Both the position numbers and the translations under genes were made by a program. From Proteobacteria bacterium UBA6920 (GTDB lineage: Bacteria; Pseudomonadota; Gammaproteobacteria; SG8-11): a DNA stretch of 5,487 bases. Below the pieces are notes generated by a model. That model was not told the origin of the DNA. It saw nothing but the letters and a program-made list of their open reading frames with translations, and did no database searches. Positions within the stretch are counted from its first letter, which is position 1, and each line of letters opens with the position of its first letter. The stretch is from assembly GCA_002448875.1 (NCBI GenBank), contig DKAS01000094.1:1-5487 (forward strand). The letters are read 5' to 3'. Shown here in pieces: positions 5,476-5,487 of this stretch.

Positions 5476-5487
5476 GACGCGGCGCCG

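Overview
The window is a GC-rich stretch of bacterial chromosome. It most resembles a gammaproteobacterium (or a close proteobacterial relative) with a respiratory, periplasm-oriented lifestyle. The evidence is the bacterial-type prolyl-tRNA synthetase with an inserted editing domain and close resemblance to the E. coli enzyme, the exported GH23 transglycosylase, and a set of Tat- and Sec-exported proteins that includes a c-type cytochrome. I see no tRNA, rRNA, insertion sequence, CRISPR array or phage gene.

Layout: the 3' three-quarters of proS (1-1251, +) is followed by a GC hairpin and a small exported lytic transglycosylase (1346-1915, +). That gene converges on a minus-strand group. Read in the direction of transcription, the group is a Tat-exported metallophosphoesterase (4052-3036), then, 17 bases later, an exported mono-haem cytochrome c (3018-2530), then a terminator-like hairpin (2509-2483), then an exported DUF1566/Lcl-type protein (about 2452-1952). 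Upstream of the metallophosphoesterase is a 368-base non-coding region whose first part is strikingly AT-rich. On its other side, pointing rightwards, is a Sec-exported metallo-beta-lactamase-fold hydrolase of the RNase Z-like branch (4421-5449, +).

The left part (proS and transglycosylase) is ordinary. The interesting part is 1952-5449, where four consecutive proteins all carry export signals. Two are metal-dependent hydrolases of unrelated folds, one is a haem protein with a SoxA-like third cysteine, and one is a DUF1566 protein. The two hydrolases are divergently transcribed from one shared AT-rich region, which carries a perfect 13-base palindrome over the best minus-strand -35 element. 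This suggests a co-regulated periplasmic module with an unknown substrate. The joint function is inference. The domain calls are well supported by visible motifs.
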